The position numbers and the translations under genes are program-made. DNA of 64,000 nt, taken from the NCBI RefSeq assembly GCF_021249345.1, contig NZ_CP089588.1, positions 1,674,001-1,738,000 of the forward strand, written 5' to 3'. Below the pieces are notes generated by a model. That model saw nothing but the letters and a program-made list of their open reading frames with translations, did not search any database and was not told the DNA's origin. The DNA is from Halobacterium wangiae. Its GTDB lineage: Archaea; Halobacteriota; Halobacteria; Halobacteriales; Halobacteriaceae. This document shows positions 36,480 to 45,542 of the stretch, piece by piece (position 1 is the stretch's first letter; the number at the start of each line of letters is the position of its first letter).

Positions 36480-37703
36480 ATGACCTTCCGGGACTTCGAC
36501 GCGCTCCGCGACGCGCTCGCGGGCGCCGACTTCGACCGCCCGCCCGCGTTCGTCGCCAACGCCCACGTTACGGGACTCTCGGTGGCTCGCGCGCTCGCCG
36601 CCCACGACGTCCCCGTGGTCGCGCTCGACCGCTCCGGGGACGGCGCCGCACCGCCCTCGAACGCCGTCGACTACGCGGGCCAGGTGACCTACCCGCTCGA
36701 CGACCAGGCCGGCTTCCGCGAGGACGTCGAGGCGCTCGCCGCCGAACTCGCCCACGACCCCGTCGCCTTCGGCTGCATGGACGAGTGGGCGCTCGCGTTC
36801 GCGGAGGCCGACCCCGACGGCGTCCGCCTGCCGTTCGCGGACATCGACACGCTCGACTCCGTGCTCGACAAGACCGCGCTGTACGACCGCTGCGAGGAAC
36901 TCGGCGTCCCCTACCCCGAGACCTACCAGCTCTCCGAGACCGACCCCGAGGAGGCCGCCGACGAACTCGGCTTCCCGCTCGTCGTCAAACCCGCTCGCAA
37001 GCGCGAGTTCGAGGAGGCCGTCGGCACGAACGTCATCGAGGTGGCCGACCGCGAGGAGTACCGCGACGTCGTGGAGATGGCACGGGAGACCGGTATCGAG
37101 GTCATGGCCCAGGAGAAGGTCCCGGTCGCGCGCGGCGAGGACCACTCGCTGGCCTCCTACGTCCCCGAAGACGGCGACCCGCTCGCCGTCGTGGGCAACG
37201 CCCGCGTCCGCGCACCGCTCGGCTACGGCACGTCTTGCGTCGTCGAGCGCGTGGAACGGCCCGAGATCGAGGAACGCGCGCTCGCCGTCGTCGAGGACGC
37301 TGGCTACCACGGCATCAGCGAGGCGGAGTTCGTCTACGACAGCGCGCGCGAGGACTTCGTGCTCCTCGACGTGAACACGCGCCCGTGGAAGTGGATCAGC
37401 ATGCCCGTCGCCGCCGGCGCGAACCTCCCGGTGGCGGCCTACGCCGACGCCACCGGCACCGACTACGACCCCGGCCCACTCACCGACGCTCGCTGGGTCT
37501 CCCTCGAGGACTACCTCCCGCTGGTCGCCGGCGGCGAATTCGCGGACGTCCTCTCGCCTGCAGACTGGCAGGCCCTCGTCTCGGGCGAGTTCGAGACCAC
37601 TGGCGACCTGACGACGGCAGTGTACCGGCCCAGCGACCCCGCGCCCGTCGCCCACCGCCTCGAAGTAGAGTTCGGCGGCCGCGACTACTACTGCTCCTGC
37701 TAA
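36480..37703 (+). CDS. ATP-grasp carboxylate-amine ligase-like protein
   Basis: A 407-residue protein. The N-terminal domain (PPAFVANAHVTGLSVARALAA) precedes an ATP-grasp core with PLVVKPARKREFEEAVGTNV and ISEAEFVYDSAREDFVLLDV, the latter leading to the NTRPWKW metal site. TTTACCC at 36451-36457 lies about 26 bases before the ATG. The C-terminus ends in RDYYCSC, with two Cys only one residue apart. Similar proteins are in many haloarchaea. The substrate is not known. Confidence 0.8.
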   Translation: MTFRDFDALRDALAGADFDRPPAFVANAHVTGLSVARALAAHDVPVVALDRSGDGAAPPSNAVDYAGQVTYPLDDQAGFREDVEALAAELAHDPVAFGCMDEWALAFAEADPDGVRLPFADIDTLDSVLDKTALYDRCEELGVPYPETYQLSETDPEEAADELGFPLVVKPARKREFEEAVGTNVIEVADREEYRDVVEMARETGIEVMAQEKVPVARGEDHSLASYVPEDGDPLAVVGNARVRAPLGYGTSCVVERVERPEIEERALAVVEDAGYHGISEAEFVYDSAREDFVLLDVNTRPWKWISMPVAAGANLPVAAYADATGTDYDPGPLTDARWVSLEDYLPLVAGGEFADVLSPADWQALVSGEFETTGDLTTAVYRPSDPAPVAHRLEVEFGGRDYYCSC

Positions 37704-37902
37704 CGTTCAAGTGCGAAGCCGGGACCAGCCCGGCCCGTGACCTGACCGTCGACCGGCGCGGCTCCGCGGGAGTGCGACACACCGCGCCGGACCAGCTGTC
37801 GCCTGCAAGCCCCTTCCAGGCGAGCGTTGCCGTCGTCGGTGACAACGCCACGCCCCCGCCGGTGTCGCCCCGGCTAAACCCCGGCCGCGCGAACGCCGGG
37901 TA

Positions 37903-39249
37903 ATGAGCGACCGGCTCCACCTCAACCTCTTCACGATGAACGCCGTGGAGCACGTCTCCGTCGGGTCCTGGCGACTCCCTGGCGACCAGTCTCACCGCTA
38001 CAGCGACCTGGAGTACTGGACCGACGTGGCACGGACCGCCGAACGCGGCGGCTTCGACGCCGTGTTCTTCGCGGACGTCCGCGGCATCTACGACGTCTAC
38101 GGCGACGACAGGGACACCGCCGTCGAGAAGGCCGTGCAGACGCCCTCGAACGACCCCGCGTACCTCGTGCCCGCGATGGCCGAGGTCACCGACGACCTCG
38201 GGTTCGCCATCACGAAGTCCACCTCCTACAACCACCCCTACCAGCTCGCCCGCGAGTTCTCCACGCTCGACCACCTCACGGACGGCCGCGTCGCGTTCAA
38301 CGTCGTCACCTCCTACCTGGAGTCCGCGGCGGCGAACCTCGGCTTCGAGGAGCGCATGGACCACGACGAGCGCTACGACCGCGCCGACGAGTTCATGGAC
38401 GTCGCGTACGCGCTCTGGGAGCACTCCTGGGACGACGACGCCGTCCGCAGAGACCGGGAGAACGCAACCTACGCGGACCCCGAGAGGGTCCACGCTGTCG
38501 ACCACGAGGGCGAGCACTTCGACGTGCCCGGCCCCCACGGGGCCGAGCCGTCGCCCCAGCGCACGCCCGTCCTCTACCAGGCTGGCTCCTCCGACCGCGG
38601 CCGCGAGTTCGCCGCGAAGCACGCCGAGGCGGTGTTCGTCAGCCAGCCCTCCGCGGACGCCGTCCGCGACTACGTCGACGACCTCCGCGAACGCGCGACT
38701 GCCCACGGTCGCGACCCCGAGGACCTCGCGTTCTTCCCCGGCATCGTCCCCATCGTCGGCGAGACGGCGGCGATCGCCGAGGCGAAACACGACGCCTACC
38801 GCGACGCAATCGACACGGAGGGCGTGCTCGCGCTCCTGTCCGGGTTCGTCGACGTGGACCTCTCGGCACTCGACGCTGACCAGAAGCTTGAGCACATCGA
38901 GACGGAGGCCATCCAGGGCGTCGTCAACGCGTTCACCGCGAACGACGACCGCGACTGGACCGTCCGCGAGGTCGCGGAGTTCGCCGGCCTCGGTACGACG
39001 TCGCCGGTCGTCGTCGGGACGCCCGAGCAGGTCGCCGACGAGTTCGAGCAGTGGTTCGACGAGGTGGGAGTCGACGGCTTCAACGTCAAGGAGGTCGCCC
39101 GCCCGGGCAGCCTCCGGGACTTCGTCGACCTCGTCGTCCCCGAGTTGCGCGAACGCGACCTGCTGGCCGACTCGCCCGCGGGGGAGACGCTGCGGGAGCG
39201 GACGTTCGGTCGGCGCGGCCTCCCCGGGGGCCACCCCGGGCGCGAGTAG
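37903..39249 (+). CDS. Flavin-dependent monooxygenase of the NtaA/SnaA/DszA type (LLM class)
   Basis: A 448-residue luciferase-like enzyme that uses reduced FMN from a partner reductase to oxidise a substrate. It shows LHLNLFTMNAVEHVSVGSWR at the N-terminus, FDAVFFADVRGIYDVYG, then DGRVAFNVVTSYLESAAANLG and a C-terminal TPEQVADEFEQWFDEVGVDG. These features place it with nitrilotriacetate monooxygenase-like enzymes. GCTAAACC at 37873-37880 lies 27 bases before the ATG. No reductase gene is next to it. The substrate may be a sulfur compound or chelator. Confidence 0.9.
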   Translation: MSDRLHLNLFTMNAVEHVSVGSWRLPGDQSHRYSDLEYWTDVARTAERGGFDAVFFADVRGIYDVYGDDRDTAVEKAVQTPSNDPAYLVPAMAEVTDDLGFAITKSTSYNHPYQLAREFSTLDHLTDGRVAFNVVTSYLESAAANLGFEERMDHDERYDRADEFMDVAYALWEHSWDDDAVRRDRENATYADPERVHAVDHEGEHFDVPGPHGAEPSPQRTPVLYQAGSSDRGREFAAKHAEAVFVSQPSADAVRDYVDDLRERATAHGRDPEDLAFFPGIVPIVGETAAIAEAKHDAYRDAIDTEGVLALLSGFVDVDLSALDADQKLEHIETEAIQGVVNAFTANDDRDWTVREVAEFAGLGTTSPVVVGTPEQVADEFEQWFDEVGVDGFNVKEVARPGSLRDFVDLVVPELRERDLLADSPAGETLRERTFGRRGLPGGHPGRE

Positions 39250-39312
39250 TTCCACCGGCGGTCAGTCCGGCGAGGGCAACGGTTTTCCCCCCTGATTGCG
39301 TGGCCGCAAGCG

Positions 39313-41040
39313 ATGGCAGACACCGCAGCGGACGGCGACCAGCGGATTCACGTGGGTGAAACGGCCGACGGCGAGCGCCTGGCGTTCCCCATCGTGGAGA
39401 TGCTCACCGGCCGCGGGTTCGTCACGGGCAAGTCCGGGTCCGGGAAGTCGAACACCACCAGCGTCGTGGTCGAGGAACTGCTGGAGGCCGGCTACCCGGT
39501 GCTCATCGTGGACACGGACGGCGAGTACTACGGCCTGAAAGAGGAGTACGAACTCCTGCACGCGGGCGCCGACGAGGAGTGCGACATCCAGGTGAACGTC
39601 GAGCACGCCCAGAAGCTCGCGAACCTCGCCCTGGAGGAGAACGTCCCCATCATCCTCGACGTCTCCGGCTACCTCGACGACGACGAGGCCGACGAACTCC
39701 TTCGGGAGACGGTCAGACACCTCTTCGCGAAGGAGAAGAAACTGAAGAAGCCGTTCCTGCTCGTCGTCGAGGAGTGCCACGAGTACATCCCCGAGGGCGG
39801 CGGCGTCGGCGAGACGGGCAACCTCCTCATCAAGGTGGGCAAGCGCGGCCGCAAGCACGGCCTCGGCGTCGTCGGCATCAGCCAGCGCCCCGCGGACGTG
39901 AAGAAGGACTTCATCACGCAGGCGAACTGGCTGGTCTGGCACCGTCTCACCTGGGAGAACGACACGAAGGTCGTCGGCCGCATCGTCGGCACCGAGTACG
40001 CCGATGACGTCGTCGACCTGGGCGACGGCGAGGCGTTCATCCAGACGGACTGGAGCGACGAGATGGTGCGTCGCGTCCAGTTCAAACGCAAGCGCACGTT
40101 CGACGCGGGTGCGACCCCCGGTCTCGACGACTTCGAGCGCCCGGACCTGAAGTCCGTCAGCGGGTCGCTGATGGACGAACTCGGCGACATCACCGACCGG
40201 CGGGAGCAGGAGCGCGACCGGGTCGCCGAACTGGAGTCGAAAGTGGAGAACCGCGAGGAGCGCATCGCGGAACTCGAATCCGAACTGGAGACCGCACGCG
40301 ACGTCTCGGCGGCCGCCCGGAAGATGGCGAACGCGCTCGCTCACGGCGACGGCGCGCCACCCGACAGCTACCAGTCGACGCTCCAGACGAAGAACGAGCA
40401 GATCGACCGCCTGGAGTCACGCCTCGCGGAACTCGAGGCGAAAGTCGGGGACGCCGAGGCGACGGCTGGGGAGAGCGACGCCGAGGTCACGGACGGTTCG
40501 ACGGACGCCGACGGGTCCGCCGTCGACGCTACTGAGTCGGTGACCGACTCCCCGGCGGAGTCCACGGCGGACGAGGACGGCGCGTTCGTCTTCGAGGAGA
40601 CGGACTCGGAGGGGGGCCGGGACGCGCTCGTCGAGGCTGTCCAGGACCGTCTCCGTCGTCGCGGCGAGCGCCTGCAGTTACAGGAGGGGATCGGTGACGA
40701 CCAGCCGGCACCCGAGGCCGTCGTCGACCTCCTCCAGGCGCCGCCGGTCGTCACCCGCGTGAACGCCTCCCGCCGGGAGTCGAAGTGCAACGACGACGCC
40801 GCGTGGGACGTCGTCTCCGACCTCGCGACGAACCCGGGCGCGACCGCCCACGACCTCGCCGACGCCGCAGACGTCGACATCGAGGCGGTGCACACGCTGC
40901 TCACCGAACTCCGCGCCCGCGACCTCGTCGTCCGCGACGACCGCGAGTACGCGTTCAACGCTGAGCGCATGCGGACGCTCGTGGAGCGCGACGACCCGAC
41001 GAAACCCCGCACGGAACTGCGCGACCAGTGGAAGCCGTAG
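39313..41040 (+). CDS. HerA-like ATPase with coiled coil and winged helix
   Basis: A 575-residue ATPase. The Walker A is TGKSGSGKSNTTSVV near residue 40. The Walker B region is PFLLVVEECHEYIP, followed by KRGRKHGLGVVGISQRPADV as in HerA/DUF87 pumps. A long coiled coil (residues about 290-390, RVAELESKVENREERIAELE) is followed by an acidic linker. The C-terminal winged helix is AAWDVVSDLATNPGATAHDL. It probably acts on DNA, perhaps in resection or segregation. No NurA gene is adjacent. GTTTTCCC lies 28 bases upstream. Confidence 0.85.
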   Translation: MADTAADGDQRIHVGETADGERLAFPIVEMLTGRGFVTGKSGSGKSNTTSVVVEELLEAGYPVLIVDTDGEYYGLKEEYELLHAGADEECDIQVNVEHAQKLANLALEENVPIILDVSGYLDDDEADELLRETVRHLFAKEKKLKKPFLLVVEECHEYIPEGGGVGETGNLLIKVGKRGRKHGLGVVGISQRPADVKKDFITQANWLVWHRLTWENDTKVVGRIVGTEYADDVVDLGDGEAFIQTDWSDEMVRRVQFKRKRTFDAGATPGLDDFERPDLKSVSGSLMDELGDITDRREQERDRVAELESKVENREERIAELESELETARDVSAAARKMANALAHGDGAPPDSYQSTLQTKNEQIDRLESRLAELEAKVGDAEATAGESDAEVTDGSTDADGSAVDATESVTDSPAESTADEDGAFVFEETDSEGGRDALVEAVQDRLRRRGERLQLQEGIGDDQPAPEAVVDLLQAPPVVTRVNASRRESKCNDDAAWDVVSDLATNPGATAHDLADAADVDIEAVHTLLTELRARDLVVRDDREYAFNAERMRTLVERDDPTKPRTELRDQWKP

Positions 41041-41087
41041 GGTTCCGCTGCACCAACACCTATCCTGATCGCGGCCGGACGTCCCGT

Positions 41088-41927
41088 ATGGCGATGGACA
41101 ACGACAGCGACACGTTCGATGTCGGCGGCGACCTGACGGTCCACCGACTCGGGTTCGGCGCGATGCGCGTCACCGGCGAGAACATCATCGGGCGGCCCGA
41201 CGACGAGGACGCGGCGCACGACGTCCTCCGGCGTGCGGTCGAACTGGGCGTCGACTTCGTGGACACTGCGGACTCCTACGGACCGGGCGTCAGCGAGCGC
41301 CTCATCCGGGAGGCAGGCATCACCGACGACGCCGTCGTCGCGACGAAGGCCGGCCTCCTGCGGAACCACTCGGGGGACTGGCTCCCCCACGGGGACCCGG
41401 ACTACATCCGGAACCAGGCGCTGGCCTCCATCGACCGCCTTGGAGTGGACTCTATCGACCTCTACCAGTTCCACCGCCCGGACCCGGAGACGCCGTTCGA
41501 GGACTCCGTCCACGCGTTCGCCGAACTGAGAGACGAGGGGCTGGTCGACCACGTCGGCCTCAGCAACGTCTCCGTCGACCAGCTGGAGACCGCCCGCGAC
41601 GTCGTCGACGTGGCGACCGTCCAGAACTCCTACAACGTCGCGGACCGCGAACACGAGGACGTGCTCTCGGCCTGCGAGGAGTACGGCATCGGGTTCGTCC
41701 CGTACTTCCCGATGGGTGGCGGCGACCTCGGTGGGAAGCGCGAGGCCCTCGAGGCCGTCGCCGACGACCACGACGCGACGGTCCGGAAGGTCGCGCTCGC
41801 GTGGCTACTCGACCACTCGGACGTGACGCTCCCGATTCCCGGCACCTCCAGCGTCGACCACCTCGAGGCGAACGTCGCCGCGAGCCACCTCGAACTCACC
41901 GACGAGGACCGCGCGCGCCTGGAGTAA
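41088..41927 (+). CDS. Aldo/keto reductase
   Basis: A 279-residue TIM-barrel oxidoreductase of the NADP-dependent aldo/keto reductase family. GFGAMRVTGENIIG starts the barrel. Catalytic residues are in GVDFVDTADSYGPG (Asp, Tyr) and VVATKAGL (Lys). IDLYQFHRPDPETP supplies the His. The NADP-binding end reads LPIPGTSSVDHLEANVAA. CCTATCC at 41059-41065 is 27 bases before the ATG at 41088, deciding the start over an earlier in-frame ATG at 41028 that overlaps the HerA-like gene. Confidence 0.9.
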   Translation: MAMDNDSDTFDVGGDLTVHRLGFGAMRVTGENIIGRPDDEDAAHDVLRRAVELGVDFVDTADSYGPGVSERLIREAGITDDAVVATKAGLLRNHSGDWLPHGDPDYIRNQALASIDRLGVDSIDLYQFHRPDPETPFEDSVHAFAELRDEGLVDHVGLSNVSVDQLETARDVVDVATVQNSYNVADREHEDVLSACEEYGIGFVPYFPMGGGDLGGKREALEAVADDHDATVRKVALAWLLDHSDVTLPIPGTSSVDHLEANVAASHLELTDEDRARLE

Positions 41928-42049
41928 CGAAGCGACCGTTACTGGAACTGGCACTCTCGCAGAACTGTCGGACCCGTCGCTGGTGGGTCGTGAACGTTCG
42001 AAAATCGATGCCTCCTGGCCAGCGTCAGAGACGCCGGCGGGTTCCCGAG

Positions 42050-42244
42050 TTACAGGCGGGTGACGTTCGTTGCGCGCGGGCCCTTGTCGGCCTGCTCGAT
42101 GTCGAACTCCACTTCCTGTCCCTCCTCGAGGTCCGGACCGCCGACGTCTTCCATGTGGAAGAAAACGTCCTCGTCCGCGTCGTCAGTCTCGATGAAACCG
42201 TAGCCGCCCGTGTCGTTGAAGAAGTCAACCGTGCCTTCTGCCAT
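42050..42244 (-). CDS. cspA: Cold-shock domain protein
   Basis: A single cold-shock domain of 64 residues that binds single-stranded RNA or DNA. RNP1 is GGYGFIET and RNP2 is DVFFHM. It is strongly acidic, as in other haloarchaeal copies. On the minus strand AGTATTATGAG (about 42273-42283) is the probable TATA element. An inverted repeat GTGAG-N6-CTCAC lies between it and the ATG. Confidence 0.94.
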   Translation of the reverse strand: MAEGTVDFFNDTGGYGFIETDDADEDVFFHMEDVGGPDLEEGQEVEFDIEQADKGPRATNVTRL

Positions 42245-42255
42245 TGCAAACTATG

Positions 42256-42271
42256 GTGAGGCGTTTCTCAC
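42256..42271 (-). promoter_or_regulatory. Inverted repeat in the cspA 5' region
   Basis: GTGAG, GCGTTT, CTCAC: perfect 5-base arms just upstream of the start codon. It may be a short RNA hairpin at the 5' end or an operator over the transcription start. Confidence 0.4.
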
Positions 42272-42380
42272 TCATAATACTTGTGGGGGCCGGCGCAGGT
42301 ACAGAGAACGGACTACAGGCGGTATAACTGCCGCTCGCCCGTCAGAATGCGGAAACCGACCGGTCCGGGACCGTGTCGAC

Positions 42381-43040
42381 TCAGCCCTCGCAGATGTCGT
42401 GGAGGTCGTCGAGACAGTCGATGTCCCAGGTCGGCCAGACGTTCAGGTCCCAGCTCCGCCGGTGGGGGCGCCGGATGAACGCCGAGTCGATGCCGGCGTT
42501 CTCCGCGGCGCGCACGTCGGACTCGTTGTCGCCGACGAACAGCGCCGAGTCGGCGTCGAGGTCGGCGAGTGCGAGGTCGATGTAGTGGGAGTTCGGCTTC
42601 CGGTGGCGCAGGCTCTCGACGGTCGGCGCGCGCCCGTACGCGGTGCCGAACATGTCCCGGACGTCGAAGTGGTCGAGGACGAAGTCGACGGTCGCCTGCT
42701 GGTTCGAACTGACGATTCCCATCGAGACGTCGAGGTCGTCGAGGGTGTCGAGGTCGTCGTAGAGCGTCTTCCGGCCCGCGCGGACCTCCTCGTACTGCGC
42801 CTCGGCGGTCGTTCGGTCTCGCGTGCGCCAGAACTCGTCTGGGTCGATGTCGTACTCCTCGCAGACGTCGCTGACAGTCTCTGGCGTCGCTCCGATCGTC
42901 ATCTGCTCCACGTCCTCGGGGTCGGGGTCGGTAACGTCGAACTGCTCGAAGGTCGCTTCCGCAGCCTCCTGCAAGACGTCGTACCGGGTACGGCCGACGA
43001 GGACGCCGTCGTTGTCGAACACGACGGTGTCGTATGTCAT
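42381..43040 (-). CDS. HAD-superfamily hydrolase
   Basis: A 219-residue phosphatase-like enzyme. The nucleophile motif is VVFDNDGVLVGRT at the N-terminus, motif II is MGIVSSNQQATVDFVLDHF, and motif III/IV are HRKPNSHYIDLALADLD with ALFVGDNESDVRAAENAG. The cap domain lies between residues 18 and 90. This resembles phosphoglycolate-type phosphatases. A CTTATC about 26 bases upstream of 43040 supports the start MTYDTVVFDN. Substrate not known. Confidence 0.88.
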   Translation of the reverse strand: MTYDTVVFDNDGVLVGRTRYDVLQEAAEATFEQFDVTDPDPEDVEQMTIGATPETVSDVCEEYDIDPDEFWRTRDRTTAEAQYEEVRAGRKTLYDDLDTLDDLDVSMGIVSSNQQATVDFVLDHFDVRDMFGTAYGRAPTVESLRHRKPNSHYIDLALADLDADSALFVGDNESDVRAAENAGIDSAFIRRPHRRSWDLNVWPTWDIDCLDDLHDICEG

Positions 43041-43380
43041 GGAGCCCCCTACGTCGGTCGCACTGATAAGCGTTTCATCGGTTCCGCGCACGCGAGCGCC
43101 CGCGGTACGCACAGGCTAGCACCGCCGCCACCCCACGAGAACTGCTAGCACCGCCACAATTGGGTGCGAATGGTTCGCCTACCTCACCCACGGGCCTCGA
43201 AAGACCCCGTTACCGCCTCACATGCAACTACCGTGTCCGAATTGGGTCGCCACGCTCGCGGAACCAAACGTGGAGATCGCCGGAGCGCTTCGTTCGACCG
43301 TTCTCCTCGAAAACCGGCGTTAATGGGTCTCAGACTACAATAACCGAGCCATACTTACCCGTCAGGACCAACCTAGAGCT
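43041..43380. other. Intergenic region with a 12-bp direct repeat and two promoters
   Basis: 340 bases with no credible gene. GCTAGCACCGCC occurs at 43115-43126 and again at 43144-43155, and AATTGGGT occurs at 43158-43165 and 43230-43237. CTTATC at about 43062-43068 serves the HAD gene on the minus strand. ATACTTA at 43351-43357 serves the leader ORF on the plus strand. Confidence 0.5.
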
Positions 43381-43431
43381 ATGAACCAGACAACCTACCG
43401 AACCTCGACCGAGCGCGGTGAGCAGCGATGA
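43381..43431 (+). CDS. Possible 16-residue leader ORF
   Basis: ATG at 43381, stop TGA at 43429-43431, encoding MNQTTYRTSTERGEQR. ATACTTA at 43351-43357 lies 27 bases before this ATG, so it would be translated from the very 5' end of a leaderless message. The stop overlaps the start of the next gene (ATGATG from 43428), an arrangement that favours coupled translation. There is no other ribosome site for the downstream gene. Confidence 0.5.
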   Translation: MNQTTYRTSTERGEQR

Positions 43432-43808
43432 TGTGGCAGGACCTCGTCTTCCTCGTCGGCAGTCTGACGTCGGTAATGTTCCTCTACCCGACGCTCCGGG
43501 ACACCGCCTCGCGGGTGCCCCGCGCCACGAGTGTCCCGTCGATGCTCATCGGCGCCGTCTACTCGATGACGTTCTTCACGCTCGGCATGACGTTCTCCGC
43601 CGTCGGCTCGTTCGCCGCCTGCACCATGTGGTCGCTCATCGCCGCCTTCCGCGCCCCCGACGACGGAGCGATCACTGACGGCACGCCGGTCCCGCGCGTC
43701 TCCGAGTGGCGCCCGCGACTCACCGCACAGGTCCAGCGAGTCGTCGAAGCCGCCCTCCCGCACACGACCGGCGACGAGGAGTTCGACGTCGCCCCCAACT
43801 CCGACTAG
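43428..43808 (+). CDS. Small membrane protein of unknown function
   Basis: A 126-residue protein starting MMWQDLVFLVGSLTSVMFLY. There are two or three hydrophobic segments (residues 4-21, 41-56 and 57-75, the last reading AVGSFAACTMWSLIAAFRA). The hydrophilic C-terminus faces one side of the membrane. The start at 43428 overlaps the stop of the short leader ORF; an alternative ATG is at 43431. No known domain is recognised. Confidence 0.65.
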   Translation: MMWQDLVFLVGSLTSVMFLYPTLRDTASRVPRATSVPSMLIGAVYSMTFFTLGMTFSAVGSFAACTMWSLIAAFRAPDDGAITDGTPVPRVSEWRPRLTAQVQRVVEAALPHTTGDEEFDVAPNSD

Positions 43809-43907
43809 AAGCGCCGACGAGGCGCGCTGTTCTGCGAGCGAATTTCGTCGCCACGCCACCCAGCTCTCGCTCCCGTAGACAGCGGAGCAACGGCCGGTAG
43901 GACGCCC

Positions 43908-45365
43908 TTACTGGAGGTAGCCGAGCTGTTCCAGGCGGTCCTTCCGGTCCTCGGAGATGGTGACCGACTCGTCGACGTCCGCGTGCTCGAAGGACGCGAG
44001 CCACTCGTCGAGTGTCGCCTCCAGGTCCTCGGCCACTGCCGATTCGGCGTCCGCCACGTCCGTCGTCTCCCCGGCGTCGGCGTCGAGGTCGTACAGTTCC
44101 CGCAGGCCGTCGGAGCCGCGGACGAACTTGTACTCCCGCGTCCGGATCGCCTGCAGCGACCGGTCGTACTGGTAGAGGTGCTCGGGCAGGTCCTCGACGT
44201 TGCGTTCGAGCGCGTCCATCGAGGGCTGGGGTTCCACGTACTCGCTGACGACGAACTCGCGGGGCTCGGCGTCGGCGTCCGGGTGGAAGGAGACGCCCTG
44301 GAACGACTCGCGTGCGTCGGGCGCGTCGATGCCCGCCTCATCGAGCAGCGTCGGCGCGAGGTCCACGTGACTGACCAGGTCCGTCAGCTCACCCTCTCCG
44401 CTGAAGGCGCCGCCGTCGAGCACGAGCGGCACGTTGACCAGCGTGTCGTAGAGACAGTACTGGTGGTCCATCATGCCGTGGTCGCCGATGTTCTCCCCGT
44501 GGTCTGACGTCACGACGAAGATGGTGTCCTCCAGCTCCCCGGCCTCCTCGAGTGCGGTTCTGAGCGCCGCGAGCTGTTCGTCGACGTACGCGACCTCCGC
44601 GCGGTAGAGCCCGCGGAGCAACTGGAGCTCGGAGTCCGAGAGCGTCAGGTTGCCCGCGAGGTACTCCCAGGGCTCCTGGGGGACGTCCATCGCCTCCTCG
44701 TAGGTCGCGTTCGCGGGGAGGTACTGCTCGGCGAGCCGTCGCGGCGGCCGGTACTCGAGGTGGGGTTCGAGGTAGTTCACGAACAGGAAGAACGGGTCGG
44801 TCGCGTCGCGGTCGCCGAGCCAGTTCTCGATCCACTCCGTGCTGCGGGCCGCACCGTCGTCCGCCCGGTCGCGGACGAGGTAGCGGTAGAGGACGTTCGC
44901 GACGTTCGCGAACGGGTTCCCGTCGAACAGCTCCCGGGCGACCGCGCGGAGTCGACTCTCCTCGGTCTCCTCGACGAGTCCGCCCAGCGCGTTCCCGGAC
45001 TGGACGACCTGCCACGTCTGCTGGAAGGAGTCGAACCCGCGGTCGAAGCCGGATTCGGCGCTCAACCACGTGTTGCTCGAGACGCAGACCGTCTCGTAGC
45101 CGGCGTCCCGGAAACACTCCGACAGCATCGGGAGTCGGTCGTCGAGCTGTTCGTGCCCGGCGTGCGCACCGTGTTTCGACGTGTGCGTTCCGGTGAGCAT
45201 CGACGCGTGGGACGGGAGCGTCCACGGCGCCGTGGAGAACGCCCGCGTCGCCCGCGTCCCGGCGTCGGCGAGGTCGGCGAGCGTCGGCGCGACCTGTGCG
45301 TCGTAGGCGTCGTCGACACGCGTCGTGTCCGCCACTACGACCACGACGTTTGGCTGTGCGGCCAT
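43908..45365 (-). CDS. Sulfatase-like protein of the alkaline phosphatase superfamily
   Basis: A 485-residue soluble enzyme. The N-terminus is NVVVVVADTTRVDDAYD and the metal-binding centre IFVVTSDHGENIGDHGMMDH is typical. In the nucleophile position it has APWTLPSHASMLTG: the usual C/S-x-P-x-R that becomes formylglycine is T-L-P-S-H here. So it may use Thr and act as a phosphodiesterase or transferase rather than a sulfatase. No formylglycine-generating enzyme is nearby. A TATA-like ACTTACTATC lies about 30 bases upstream. Confidence 0.85.
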   Translation of the reverse strand: MAAQPNVVVVVADTTRVDDAYDAQVAPTLADLADAGTRATRAFSTAPWTLPSHASMLTGTHTSKHGAHAGHEQLDDRLPMLSECFRDAGYETVCVSSNTWLSAESGFDRGFDSFQQTWQVVQSGNALGGLVEETEESRLRAVARELFDGNPFANVANVLYRYLVRDRADDGAARSTEWIENWLGDRDATDPFFLFVNYLEPHLEYRPPRRLAEQYLPANATYEEAMDVPQEPWEYLAGNLTLSDSELQLLRGLYRAEVAYVDEQLAALRTALEEAGELEDTIFVVTSDHGENIGDHGMMDHQYCLYDTLVNVPLVLDGGAFSGEGELTDLVSHVDLAPTLLDEAGIDAPDARESFQGVSFHPDADAEPREFVVSEYVEPQPSMDALERNVEDLPEHLYQYDRSLQAIRTREYKFVRGSDGLRELYDLDADAGETTDVADAESAVAEDLEATLDEWLASFEHADVDESVTISEDRKDRLEQLGYLQ

Positions 45366-45542
45366 CGTCTCTGCTCCTTGGGGTTCGATACCGATAGTAA
45401 GTCCCCGCTTGTCGGCGTCGACCGGCGGCGAAACGTCGCGCTGTGGCTACACAGTCGGTGTTTTCCGTAGAACGCCCGGCCAAATCGGGGCCGGGCGAGC
45501 CGTTCGCGGTCGAGGGCGCCGTCGAAGAGCGAGCGCGCCCGG

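Noticed and set aside
43160-43384. A 74-codon frame in the gap before the small membrane protein
   Set aside because: No promoter, no haloarchaeal acidic composition, no family, and it overlaps the TATA element of the leader ORF.
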